Made by a program: the position numbers and the translations under genes. Positions 1 to 7,421 of a DNA stretch of 27,537 bases are shown in pieces (within the stretch, counting starts at the first letter, position 1; each line of letters starts with the position of its first letter). The notes beneath the pieces were generated by a model. The model worked only from the letters and a program-made list of their open reading frames with translations. It was not told the origin of the DNA and made no database searches. The stretch is from JBOFDK01 sp051650305 (GTDB lineage: Bacteria; Bacillota; Clostridia; Lachnospirales; Cellulosilyticaceae), in the NCBI GenBank assembly GCA_051650305.1, contig JBOFIT010000040.1, forward strand, positions 1-27,537. The letters run 5' to 3'.

Positions 1-303
1 CCATTTTTCACAGTACTTAAGTAGTTGTCTTGCCATTCCCTGCATACGATGCTTTTCATCTACATAGATTCCTTCCAAGTATCCCACCGGACTACTTTCA
101 GTCCCCTCCACATAATCATATCTCAGTTGACACTGTGCAAAACCTATTGGTTCATCGTTATGAAACCCTAACGCAATAATGGCTTTTTCATCTGAGATGA
201 TCGCGCCCATCTCACTTCTTAATTCATCTATGTCATGTTCTGGCCATAGCATGTATGCTAATTTAACAACATCCTCTAAATCACAAAGCGTTGCTCTTCT
301 CAT
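1..303 (-). CDS. AAC(6')-like GNAT acetyltransferase (partial, C-terminus off window)
   Basis: The 101 residues visible resemble the aminoglycoside 6'-N-acetyltransferase branch of the GNAT fold: an opening RRATLCDLEDV strand-helix, the WPEHDIDEL segment, IALGFHNDEPIGFAQ, and the acetyl-CoA-binding region around YLEGIYVDEKHRMQGMARQL. The family transfers acetyl from acetyl-CoA to an amine, and in chromosomal members the natural substrate is often unknown. Start choice: an ATG at 309 overlaps the stop of the upstream gene as ATGA, but the GAGAGGTGA ribosome site sits directly against it. The in-frame ATG at 303 has a normal 7-base spacing and is preferred. The gene is translationally coupled to the methyltransferase upstream. 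Real resistance activity cannot be judged from sequence. The rest of the protein lies beyond the window. Confidence 0.8.
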   Translation of the reverse strand, partial: MRRATLCDLEDVVKLAYMLWPEHDIDELRSEMGAIISDEKAIIALGFHNDEPIGFAQCQLRYDYVEGTESSPVGYLEGIYVDEKHRMQGMARQLLKYCEKW

Positions 304-305
304 GT

Positions 306-1226
306 TCATTCACCTCTCAACCTTTCTGCCAATACTCTTATATGCTCATTTGTGGTCCCGCAGCATCCTCCAAGTATTTTAAAGCCATACTCGTCATAGA
401 GTTCCATCATGCCATCTACCAATTCTTCTAGACTTTCTTCATGTACGACCGCTGACTGATTTAGTTCTTCCGGACTCATAGATGACGCATTGGCCTGTAT
501 TCCCATAAATCTTGCTCGCACTATCTCTGTTTGATTCTCATTGACTTCTAATGCTTGCTTTAAAACTTTAGGGTGGACACAATTTACCACGTAGCCTTCC
601 GGCTTTCTCTCCACCGCCTCATCAATAGCAACAATCGCATCATGGATAAACGTACCATCTAGCAGTTTTCCGTCTTTTCGTATCATAAAACTTATGATAT
701 AAGGCAACTCACTTTCCTCCATTGCCCTCGCCATTCCTATCGCTTCTGTTAACGCTGGCATAATACAAGCAAACACAAAATCTACTCCTGCTTCCTTGAA
801 TGCCTGTGCTTGCCAGCTATGATACTTATACGCCTCTTCTTCACTCAAGGCATCCTTTCCATTATAAGCATCTCCCTTGCATCCCAAGATACCCCCTATA
901 TAAATCTTATCTTGGTATGCAGGGTACCCCTGTCTCATATGCTTTAGAAAGTTTACATTATCCCCTATAACATTTTTCGCTCTATACTTAGACTGCATGG
1001 TTCGCTCTTTGTCAGCTCGCCTTGTAGATGTCATGATCATTATGGGCAAATCTTTCTCTACCGCAATGTCTATATACTGCTTATAAATCCCTTCGAGTTC
1101 ACCTCTTCCTACTTCATCATAGATCAAACTAGCTGTAGCGATATATTCATCCACCACTACATCATATTGTCTTTTGATACGTTCTACGATAGCACCTTCT
1201 GTTAGGATAACTTTTTCACCAAACAT
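306..1226 (-). CDS. Homocysteine S-methyltransferase family protein
   Basis: A 306-residue (beta/alpha)8 protein of the homocysteine S-methyltransferase (Pfam S-methyl_trans) family, which moves a methyl group to homocysteine or a related thiol using a zinc-activated thiolate. The three zinc cysteines are present: C216 in VVNCVHP and C288/C289 in GGCCGT near the C-terminus. The N-terminal LTEGAIVERI strand also fits the family. There is no cobalamin or folate domain, so it is the short stand-alone type; the methyl donor (S-methylmethionine or other) is unknown. An ATG at 1268 would add 14 residues, but it lies inside the -10 box of the gene's promoter. The start at 1226 has AGAGGGGG upstream. 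It is followed with a start/stop overlap by the acetyltransferase gene. Confidence 0.88.
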   Translation of the reverse strand: MFGEKVILTEGAIVERIKRQYDVVVDEYIATASLIYDEVGRGELEGIYKQYIDIAVEKDLPIMIMTSTRRADKERTMQSKYRAKNVIGDNVNFLKHMRQGYPAYQDKIYIGGILGCKGDAYNGKDALSEEEAYKYHSWQAQAFKEAGVDFVFACIMPALTEAIGMARAMEESELPYIISFMIRKDGKLLDGTFIHDAIVAIDEAVERKPEGYVVNCVHPKVLKQALEVNENQTEIVRARFMGIQANASSMSPEELNQSAVVHEESLEELVDGMMELYDEYGFKILGGCCGTTNEHIRVLAERLRGE

Positions 1227-1266
1227 TTTTATATACCCCCTCTCATTGCCTCTATGTATTTGCGTC

Positions 1267-1296
1267 ATTATACTATAAACTTTACAGAATAGTCAA
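1267..1296 (-). promoter_or_regulatory. Sigma-A promoter of the methyltransferase operon
   Basis: On the minus strand, TTGACT (1296-1291) and TATAAT (1272-1267) are separated by 18 bases. Transcription would begin near 1260, downstream of the first in-frame ATG, which supports the start at 1226. Confidence 0.75.
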
Positions 1297-1312
1297 TTTA
1301 TTCTTAGGCATA

Positions 1313-1344
1313 TAAAAAATCCCTCTAGTACGGACTAGAGGGAT
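1313..1344 (-). terminator. Terminator of infC-rpmI-rplT
   Basis: An 11-bp perfect stem (1319-1329 with 1334-1344) closes an ACGG-type tetraloop. On the minus strand a run of six T follows it. It lies 15 bases past the rplT stop and upstream of the next promoter, so it ends the ribosomal operon. Confidence 0.9.
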
Positions 1345-1358
1345 TCCAGAAACTTAAA

Positions 1359-1715
1359 TTATTTTAAGTTTGCTTTTGCTGTTTCAACTAATGCTGTGAA
1401 AGCCGCTGCATCGTTGATAGCCATATCAGCTAACATTTTTCTGTTGATGTTGATGTTAGCGTTTTTAAGACCATTCATGAATCTGCTGTATGACATATCA
1501 TTCATACGTGTTGCTGCGTTGATACGAGCGATCCATAATGTTCTGAATTCACGTTTTCTTTGTTTTCTACCAGCATATGAGTAGCTTAAAGATTTCATTA
1601 CAGCTTGTTTTGCTGTTCTGAATTGCTTTGATTTAGCTCCTCTGTAACCTTTAGCTAATTTTAATACTCTATTACGTCTTTTTTTAGTAGCTACGCCACC
1701 TTTTACTCTCGCCAT
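1359..1715 (-). CDS. rplT: 50S ribosomal protein L20
   Basis: A 118-residue basic protein, the usual length of L20. It begins MARVKGGVATKKRRNR and has the conserved KLAKGYRGAKSK and RKREFRTLWI segments. L20 binds 23S rRNA early in 50S assembly, and in Firmicutes it represses its own operon by binding the infC leader. It is the last gene of infC-rpmI-rplT, has an AGTAGGAGG ribosome site upstream, and is followed directly by a strong terminator. Confidence 0.98.
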   Translation of the reverse strand: MARVKGGVATKKRRNRVLKLAKGYRGAKSKQFRTAKQAVMKSLSYSYAGRKQRKREFRTLWIARINAATRMNDMSYSRFMNGLKNANININRKMLADMAINDAAAFTALVETAKANLK

Positions 1716-1741
1716 TTCTCTAACCTCCTACTGCTTTCTTA

Positions 1742-1939
1742 TTATACGTATGGTAATAAACGCTTCATTTGTTTTGCGTTTGTTTCGTCTACAAGACCTG
1801 GTTTTCTTAAGTTACGTTTTCTCTTAGTTGTTTTCTTTGTTAAGATGTGACTTGTATATGCTTTTGATCTTTTTAATTTGCCTGTACCTGTCGCTTTGAA
1901 ACGTTTCGCAGCTGCTCTATTTGTTTTTAACTTAGCCAT
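1742..1939 (-). CDS. rpmI: 50S ribosomal protein L35
   Basis: A 65-residue, very basic protein of the standard L35 length. It begins MAKLKTNRAAAKRFKATGTG and ends with the typical KQMKRLLPYV. It is part of the large ribosomal subunit. It sits between infC (51 bases) and rplT (26 bases) and is preceded by AAAAAGGAGG. Confidence 0.98.
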   Translation of the reverse strand: MAKLKTNRAAAKRFKATGTGKLKRSKAYTSHILTKKTTKRKRNLRKPGLVDETNAKQMKRLLPYV

Positions 1940-1990
1940 GGTAAAGGTCCTCCTTTTTAAAATATATAATTTATTTGTATCTCAAGGTAA

Positions 1991-2494
1991 CTACTTAGGA
2001 GTTACCACGATAACCACACTTCTACCTTCTAACTTAGGTTTTGCTTCTGCAGTACCAAACTCATCTAAAAGTTTCATTGCTTCTTCTAGCATGACAAAGC
2101 CTTTTTGAGTATGCATCATTTCACGACCACGGAATACTACTGAGACTTTTACTTTATCGCCAGCTTTAAGGAACTTCACTGCATTACGCATTTTAGTTTC
2201 ATAGTCATGCTTCTCAATACTAGCTGAAAGCCTAATTTCTTTAACACTAACTGTTTTTTGCTTTTTACGCGCTTCTTTTTCTTTCTTAGCAGCGTCGAAT
2301 CTGTATTTACCATAGTCCATAATCTTACAAACTGGTGGTTTTGCTTGAGGAGCAATCTTTACAAGATCCATGTTTTTTTCGCTAGCAAGTTTTTGGGCTT
2401 CTTTAACTGATAAAATCCCTAATTGTTCTCCATCGGAACCAACTAATCTGATCTCTTTGTCGCGAATTTGTTCGTTAATCATTAAATCGTTAAT
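1991..2494 (-). CDS. infC: Translation initiation factor IF-3 (probable ATT start)
   Basis: IF3 binds the 30S subunit, keeps subunits apart and proofreads the start codon. The N-domain carries INEQIRDKEIRL and DGEQLG, the linker APQAKPPVCKIMDYGKYR, and the C-domain ends in an RSVVIVVTPK strand; about 167 residues is normal. A GTG at 2503 is in frame but lies immediately against the AGGAGG site, and the first ATG (2482) is 20 bases away. The ATT at 2494 sits 8 bases from AGGAGG and gives a protein beginning MNDLMINEQIR, close to known Firmicute IF3 N-termini. IF3 discriminates against such starts, which gives autogenous control in other bacteria. It is the first gene of the operon, under an L20-type leader. 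Confidence 0.95.
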   Translation of the reverse strand: MNDLMINEQIRDKEIRLVGSDGEQLGILSVKEAQKLASEKNMDLVKIAPQAKPPVCKIMDYGKYRFDAAKKEKEARKKQKTVSVKEIRLSASIEKHDYETKMRNAVKFLKAGDKVKVSVVFRGREMMHTQKGFVMLEEAMKLLDEFGTAEAKPKLEGRSVVIVVTPK

Positions 2495-2503
2495 AACGGG
2501 CAC

Positions 2504-2730
2504 CTCCTATATATTGGCCTTTTATGTTTATAAACATCCTTTATGTTGCGCGGATGTGGACGCACTTTATTTAGATAATAAATAAAGTGGATAGATGCTA
2601 GTCTATCCACTTCTGCTCATATAACATACTAAAAATCGTGTACGATTTAAAATTCAATTAGTATGACCTTACGAACTCGCTTGTTGTAAGGTGAGAAGAA
2701 ATGCTTCTACTTGCATCGTTTGTTCAACAT
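2504..2730 (-). promoter_or_regulatory. infC 5' leader, probable L20 autoregulatory leader
   Basis: About 230 bases lie between the promoter and infC without an ORF, but dense in inverted repeats. In transcript order: a GTAAGG-type stem near 2667-2691; an outer CATACTAA/TTAGTATG stem enclosing an AAATCG/CGATTT hairpin (about 2624-2665); a terminator hairpin (2586-2611); then an 11-bp perfect stem CACTTTATTTA/TAAATAAAGTG (2563-2573 with 2579-2589) that overlaps the terminator arm by four bases, so the two cannot form together. The position upstream of infC-rpmI-rplT and this layout match the L20-responsive attenuation leader known in Firmicutes. I infer the class from context, not from a covariance model. 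Confidence 0.7.
2576..2611 (-). terminator. Attenuator terminator inside the infC leader
   Basis: A 10-bp perfect stem AGTGGATAGA/TCTATCCACT (2586-2595 with 2602-2611) with a 6-base loop. On the minus strand it is followed by the U-rich tract TTATTTATT. It would stop transcription about 80 bases before infC unless remodelled. Confidence 0.7.
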
Positions 2731-2735
2731 ATAGA

Positions 2736-2764
2736 ATCTTATCACAGACACTAAGCTTTGTCAA
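2736..2764 (-). promoter_or_regulatory. Sigma-A promoter of infC-rpmI-rplT
   Basis: A perfect -35 TTGACA (2764-2759), a 17-base spacer and -10 TAAGAT (2741-2736) on the minus strand. The predicted start is near 2729. It lies in the gap after thrS, so the operon can be read independently of the synthetase genes. No hairpin terminator is visible between the thrS stop and this promoter. Confidence 0.85.
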
Positions 2765-2795
2765 CGCTTTTGTCTTTACCATTTTTTAGATGTTT

Positions 2796-4745
2796 TTAGT
2801 GTTTTTCTTGTAAAAAGGTATTTGTAAGTTCTAAGTGGTAATTATACTTTGTTTTCACTTCACTTACAAGGCGTTCTTTGAAGCTTTCAAGACTTACCAC
2901 ACCTTCATCACCTTTTTGTCTACTACGTACTGCTACCTCTTGTTTTTCTTCTTCATCTTTACCCACTACAATGATATAAGGTGCACGTGACATACGCGCT
3001 TCACGGATTTTATAGCCGATCTTTTCTGCACGTTCATCCGTTTCTACTCTTAGGCCCACTTCTTCTAACTCATGTCTTACTTTTGCTGCATAGTCATGGA
3101 ACTTCTCTGAAATAGGAAGTACTTTTACCTGTACTGGTGCAAGCCATGTAGGGAATGCACCTGCAAAGTGCTCTGTAATCACACCGATAAAGCGTTCAAT
3201 ACTGCCAAATACCACGCGGTGAATCATAACTGGACGATGCTTTTCGCCATCTTGACCAATGTATTCTAACTCAAAACGCTCTGGCAATTGGAAGTCTAGC
3301 TGGATTGTACCACATTGCCATGTACGTCCAAGGCAGTCTTCTAACTTAAAGTCTATCTTAGGCCCATAAAAAGCACCGTCACCTTCATTAATCTTATAGG
3401 CATAGCCTAACTCTTTCAGTGCATCCATCAGTGCCTGTGTCGCCACTTCCCAAGCAGCATCTTCTCCGATGCTATCTTCTGGTCTTGTAGACACTTCTAC
3501 TGTATATTTAAACCCGAATGCATTGTACACTTCATCAATCAAACGCACCACACCTTTGATTTCATCTTTGATTTGCTCAGGTAGCATAAAGATATGCGCA
3601 TCGTCTTGTGTAAAGTTTCTCACACGCATCAGACCATGTAATGCTCCTGAAAGCTCATGTCGGTGTACGAGCCCTAGCTCACCCATACGAAGTGGCAAGT
3701 CACGGTAAGAACGCATCTTTGTCTTATAGACAAGCATACCACCTGGACAGTTCATAGGTTTTACTGCATAGTCCATCTCATCAATAACAGTTGTATACAT
3801 ATTTTCACGGTAATGATCCCAGTGGCCACTTGTAAGCCATAAGTCTTTATTAAGGATAATAGGTGTTGAAATCTCTTGGTAGCTGGCTTTTTTGTGTATC
3901 TCACGCCAATAGTCTATCAAAATATTACGAAGTACCATCCCTTTTGGTAAGAAGAATGGGAATCCTGGGCCTTCATCTAGTAATGCAAAAAGCTCTAGCT
4001 CACGTCCTAAACGTCTGTGGTCACGCTTCTTCGCTTCTTCTAACTTTTCTAAGTGTGCCTGTAAGTCAGCTTTCTTCTGGAATGCTGTGGCATACAGACG
4101 ACAAAGCATCTTATTCTTCTCGCTACCTTTCCAGTATGCACCTGCACTTGATAGAATCTTCACTGCTTCTACTGGCTTTGTGCTCATAAGGTGTGGCCCT
4201 GCACATAGGTCCACAAAATCCCCTTGTTTATAGAACGAAATCTCTTCACCTTCTGGCAAGTCACAAATAAGCTCTACTTTATAAGGCTCATCTGCTTCTT
4301 CCATTAACTTAATTGCCTCTTCTTTTGGTAAGACGAATCGCTGGATAGGGTATTTCGCCTTTGCAATCTTCTTCATTTCTGCTTCGATAGCTTCGAAGTC
4401 TTCTTCTGCAAAAGGCTTCTCTACATCAAAGTCATAGTAAAACCCATCTTCAATAGCTGGCCCGATAGCAAGCTTCACCCGTGGATAGAGGTTTCTTACA
4501 GCTTGCGCCAAAATATGTGCTGCTGTATGGCGGAACGCCCACTTCCCTTCAGCATCTGCGAATGTCAAAATCTCTAACTCGCAATCCTTCTCTACTACTG
4601 TACGAAGGTCCACCATCTCTCCATTCATCTTCCCTGCACATGCATTTCTAGCTAATCCTTCACTTAAATCTTTTGCGATTTCTAATACTGTGATGGCACT
4701 TGCATACTGTTTTTTAGAACCATCTTTTAAACTTACTTGTATCAT
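2796..4745 (-). CDS. thrS: Threonyl-tRNA synthetase, copy A (canonical bacterial core)
   Basis: A 649-residue ThrRS that charges tRNA(Thr) with threonine. Domains: TGS (1-60), editing domain with H73, H77, C181 and H185 (HTAAHIL; DLCAGPHL), class II catalytic core (about 255-530) and C-terminal anticodon-binding domain (to about 640). The catalytic zinc ligands are C333 (MNCPGGM), H384 (DDAHIF) and H509 (MIHR). Motif 2 is HRHELSGALHGLMRVR. All expected residues are present, so it should be active. The start has AAGGAGGG upstream. It lies downstream of a second thrS and has its own T-box leader. Residues 1-250 are 82% identical to the second copy by hand count, while the core is far more different. 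Confidence 0.97.
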   Translation of the reverse strand: MIQVSLKDGSKKQYASAITVLEIAKDLSEGLARNACAGKMNGEMVDLRTVVEKDCELEILTFADAEGKWAFRHTAAHILAQAVRNLYPRVKLAIGPAIEDGFYYDFDVEKPFAEEDFEAIEAEMKKIAKAKYPIQRFVLPKEEAIKLMEEADEPYKVELICDLPEGEEISFYKQGDFVDLCAGPHLMSTKPVEAVKILSSAGAYWKGSEKNKMLCRLYATAFQKKADLQAHLEKLEEAKKRDHRRLGRELELFALLDEGPGFPFFLPKGMVLRNILIDYWREIHKKASYQEISTPIILNKDLWLTSGHWDHYRENMYTTVIDEMDYAVKPMNCPGGMLVYKTKMRSYRDLPLRMGELGLVHRHELSGALHGLMRVRNFTQDDAHIFMLPEQIKDEIKGVVRLIDEVYNAFGFKYTVEVSTRPEDSIGEDAAWEVATQALMDALKELGYAYKINEGDGAFYGPKIDFKLEDCLGRTWQCGTIQLDFQLPERFELEYIGQDGEKHRPVMIHRVVFGSIERFIGVITEHFAGAFPTWLAPVQVKVLPISEKFHDYAAKVRHELEEVGLRVETDERAEKIGYKIREARMSRAPYIIVVGKDEEEKQEVAVRSRQKGDEGVVSLESFKERLVSEVKTKYNYHLELTNTFLQEKH

Positions 4746-4791
4746 TTTCTTTCCCTCCTTATTTTCATCAAATTCATTTTGCCGTATAAAA

Positions 4792-4843
4792 CAAAAACAC
4801 TCGTCCCTTTCCCAGACTTCATTGTCTAGAAAAGGGACGAGTG
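4792..4843 (-). terminator. T-box terminator of thrS copy A
   Basis: A 13-bp perfect stem CACTCGTCCCTTT/AAAGGGACGAGTG (4798-4810 with 4831-4843), with an inner AGAC/GTCT pairing, followed on the minus strand by GTTTTTGTTTT. It competes with the antiterminator that contains the T-box. Confidence 0.92.
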
Positions 4844-5033
4844 TCTAAAACCCGCGGTTCCACCCCACTTATTTCTTCTTATATAGAAGAAATCGCTTTG
4901 TACCGACTCTAACGTAGTCACCGAATCAGTACATGCGAAGAGGTGGTATTCACCTAAAGTTGTCTAAAAATGCTCACACCCATGCATCTTCTCTCTGAAA
5001 AACTTCCTTTAGGCTACTGTCTCTTTACTGATT
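4792..5033 (-). promoter_or_regulatory. T-box leader (tRNA-Thr sensing) of thrS copy A
   Basis: On the minus strand this contains a Stem I closed by AATCAGTA (5033-5026) and TACTGATT (4931-4924), an AGAGAGAAGATG bulge region, a specifier loop GTGAAT-ACC (ACC at 4947-4945, threonine), and the T-box sequence TGGGGTGGAACCGCGG (about 4868-4852), followed by a terminator. The UGGA within the T-box would pair with the acceptor end of a tRNA that has discriminator base U. Uncharged tRNA(Thr) should stabilise the antiterminator. Stem I begins on the last base of the upstream thrS stop codon. No clear promoter is visible just upstream, so the leader may be read mainly from the upstream thrS transcript. 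Confidence 0.95.
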
Positions 5034-7003
5034 TATTTTGCGTGTTCGTTTGTAATATCTAAGTGATAGTTGTATCTTGTTGCTACTTCGTTTACGATAC
5101 GATCTACGAATGCATCAAGTGGTTGTGCACCTTCTTCGCCTCTTTGTCTGCTTCTTACAGATACTGTACGGTTCTCTGATTCTTCAAGACCTACTACAAC
5201 GATATAAGGTGTTCTTTCCATACGTGCTTCACGGATTTTGTATCCGATCTTTTCTGTACGGTAGTCTGCTTCTACTTTGATACCTTTGTCTCTTAATGAT
5301 TTAACAACTTCTTCTGCATAGTCTGCGTACTTATCTGAGATAGGAAGTACTTTTACAGCTACTGGTGCAAGCCATGTAGGGAATGCGCCTGCGTATTTTT
5401 CGATAAGCATTGCAAGTGTTCTTTCGTAGCATCCGATAGATGAACGGTGGATAATGTATGGACGTTTTTTGTTGCCATCTTTATCTACATATGTCATATC
5501 GAAACGCTCTGCTAATGCGAAGTCAATTTGTACAGTGATGATTGTATCTTCTTTACCATGTACGTTCTTGAACTGGATATCAAGTTTTGGACCATAGAAT
5601 GCAGCTTCACCATCTGCTTCTGTGTAGTCGATTTCTAAGTGGTCTAAGATATTTTTCATGATTACTTGTGTTTCTTCCCAAGCCGCTGGGTTGTTGATGT
5701 ACTTCTCTGTATTTTCTGGGTCCCACTTAGAGAAACGGTATGTGATATCACCATCGATACCAATTGTTTGCATGATGTATTTGATAAGGTCTACACAACC
5801 TTTGAATTCATCTTCTAATTGCTCTGGTGTACATACGATATGACCATCAGCAAGTGTGAATTGTCTTACACGGATAAGACCGTGCATTTCTCCTGAAGAC
5901 TCATTTCTACAAAGTGTTGCTGTCTCTGCATAACGCACTGGAAGATCACGGTAGCTGTGGCCTTCTGTATTGTAGATAGAGAATTGGAATGGACATGTCA
6001 TTGGACGAAGTGCGATGACTTCTTGGTCTACTTCTTCATTGCCCATTACGAACATACCATCTTTGTAGTGGCTCCAGTGTCCTGAGATTTTGTAAAGGTC
6101 ATTCTTAGCCATGTTTGGTGTCTTTGTGAGTACATAGCCACGTGCTTCTTCTGTATCTTCTACCCATCTTTGAAGTGTTTGGATGATACGTGCACCTTTT
6201 GGCATGATTAGTGGTAGACCTTGACCGATGTTTTCATCTGTTGTGAAAAGCTTAAGCTCACGACCAAGTTTGTTGTGGTCACGCTTTTTCGCTTCTTCTA
6301 ATTGCTCTAAGTGTGCTGCAAGGTCAGCTTTTTTATTGAATGCTGTCGCGTAGATACGGTATAGCATCTTGTTTTTCTCGCTACCTTTCCAGTATGCACC
6401 TGCACATGATAGAAGTTTGAAAGCTTCTACTGGTTTTGTGCTCATAAGGTGTGGCCCTGCACATAAGTCTACAAAATCACCTTGCTTGTAGAAAGAAATG
6501 ATCTCGCCTTCTGGAAGGTCATTGATAAGTTCTACCTTGTATGGCTCCCCTGCTTCTTCCATAAGTTTAATCGCTTCTGCTCTTGGAAGTTCGAATCTTT
6601 CAATTGGGTATTTTGCTTTCACGATTTTTTTCATTTCAGCTTCGATTTTTGCGAAGTCTTCCTCTGTGAAGTGCTTGTCGCTATCGAAGTCGTAGTAGAA
6701 ACCATTGTCAATGGCTGGTCCGATTGCAAGCTTTACGCTTGGGAATACGTTCTTTACAGCTTGTGCAAGGATATGTGCTGCTGTATGACGGAATGCCCAT
6801 TGGCCTTCTTTATCGCTAAATGTTAAAATCTCAAGTTCAGCGTCAGCTGTTACTGGTGTTCTAAGGTCCACCATTTCCCCATTTACTTTACCTGCACAGG
6901 CATTTCTTGCAAGACCCTCACTAAGGTCTTTTGCGATATCTAATACTGTAATCCCTGCTTCGTATTGCTTTTGTGTGCCATCTTTTAATGTTACTTGAAT
7001 CAT
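5033..7003 (-). CDS. thrS: Threonyl-tRNA synthetase, copy B (divergent catalytic core)
   Basis: A 656-residue ThrRS with TGS and editing domains (H73, H77, C181, H185) nearly the same as copy A and a catalytic core of a different type: MTCPFQF instead of MNCPGGM, CRNESSGEMHGLIRVRQF in motif 2, and YIIHRSSIGCYERTL in motif 3. The zinc ligands C337, H388 and H519 and the motif 2 arginine R366 are kept, so activity is expected. The C-terminal anticodon domain is about 63% identical to copy A by hand count. The core resembles a ThrRS type I know from Clostridia, as far as I recall. The start has AAAGGAGG upstream. It is preceded by its own T-box and sigma-A promoter, and followed without a gap by the T-box of copy A. 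Confidence 0.96.
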   Translation of the reverse strand: MIQVTLKDGTQKQYEAGITVLDIAKDLSEGLARNACAGKVNGEMVDLRTPVTADAELEILTFSDKEGQWAFRHTAAHILAQAVKNVFPSVKLAIGPAIDNGFYYDFDSDKHFTEEDFAKIEAEMKKIVKAKYPIERFELPRAEAIKLMEEAGEPYKVELINDLPEGEIISFYKQGDFVDLCAGPHLMSTKPVEAFKLLSCAGAYWKGSEKNKMLYRIYATAFNKKADLAAHLEQLEEAKKRDHNKLGRELKLFTTDENIGQGLPLIMPKGARIIQTLQRWVEDTEEARGYVLTKTPNMAKNDLYKISGHWSHYKDGMFVMGNEEVDQEVIALRPMTCPFQFSIYNTEGHSYRDLPVRYAETATLCRNESSGEMHGLIRVRQFTLADGHIVCTPEQLEDEFKGCVDLIKYIMQTIGIDGDITYRFSKWDPENTEKYINNPAAWEETQVIMKNILDHLEIDYTEADGEAAFYGPKLDIQFKNVHGKEDTIITVQIDFALAERFDMTYVDKDGNKKRPYIIHRSSIGCYERTLAMLIEKYAGAFPTWLAPVAVKVLPISDKYADYAEEVVKSLRDKGIKVEADYRTEKIGYKIREARMERTPYIVVVGLEESENRTVSVRSRQRGEEGAQPLDAFVDRIVNEVATRYNYHLDITNEHAK

Positions 7004-7060
7004 GTTATTAGCCTCCTTTAATTTTGGTTTTATAATTCTATCGACCTAAAAAAACGCATC

Positions 7061-7110
7061 AAAAAACTCCCGCCCTTTTCTAGATACGATACTAGAAAAG
7101 GGACGAGAGT
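7061..7110 (-). terminator. T-box terminator of thrS copy B
   Basis: A long imperfect stem (about 7066-7083 with 7092-7110) built from CTAGAAAAGGGCGGGAGT against its partner, with one bulge and G-U pairs. It is followed on the minus strand by six T. Confidence 0.9.
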
Positions 7111-7315
7111 ACTATTCCCGCGGTTCCACCCTTATTGCTTCACAAAAGAAACCTCTTAACTAAACTGACGATAACGTAGTCAACGGATTGGTTCGCAATC
7201 ACTCGGAGATGGTTTTCACAATGTATCTTTTAAAAATGCTCACACCAATGCATCTTCTCTCTGAAAAAAGGCTTACATGCTACTGTTCTCTTCATCGTTT
7301 TCTCATATTGAATAT
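7061..7315 (-). promoter_or_regulatory. T-box leader (tRNA-Thr sensing) of thrS copy B
   Basis: The minus strand shows the AGAGAGAAGATGCATTGGTG bulge region, the specifier loop GTGAAA-ACC (ACC at 7213-7211, threonine), the T-box AAGGGTGGAACCGCGGG (7133-7117) and a terminator. It aligns closely with the leader of copy A: the AG-bulge region, TGTGAGCATTTTTA and TGACTACGTTA are shared. The specifier and the UGGA pairing bases are the same, so both genes answer to the same uncharged tRNA(Thr). The gene-free stretch 7004-7421 is accounted for by this leader, the promoter and about 70 bases of A/T-rich DNA after the fucosidase gene. Confidence 0.96.
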
Positions 7316-7321
7316 GGTTAC

Positions 7322-7350
7322 ATTTTAATCAAATTCATCCCATGTGTCAA
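7322..7350 (-). promoter_or_regulatory. Sigma-A promoter of the thrS tandem
   Basis: Perfect TTGACA (7350-7345), a 17-base spacer and TAAAAT (7327-7322) on the minus strand. The predicted start near 7315 is at the beginning of the T-box leader. Confidence 0.85.
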
Positions 7351-7421
7351 TATGTTTCATTTGGTTTTATTTTCATCAACTTTTTCAACTAGGTTTTGAA
7401 ATGTTTTTACTTAAGTTTCTT

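Noticed and set aside
1..303. Acquired aminoglycoside resistance gene
   Set aside because: The protein is AAC(6')-like but is coupled to a metabolic gene in ordinary chromosomal context, with no mobile element signs. Resistance cannot be claimed.
1227..1268. Longer N-terminus for the homocysteine methyltransferase
   Set aside because: The ATG at 1268 lies within the -10 box of the promoter, so it would not be on the transcript.
4851..4868. GGTTCCACCCC resembling the T-arm of a tRNA
   Set aside because: It is the reverse complement of the T-box sequence GGGGTGGAACCGCGG; there is no cloverleaf around it.
6482..6826. 114-residue plus-strand reading frame opposite thrS copy B
   Set aside because: It is the complement of the conserved TGS/editing domains, rich in Phe/Cys, with no ribosome site or family match.
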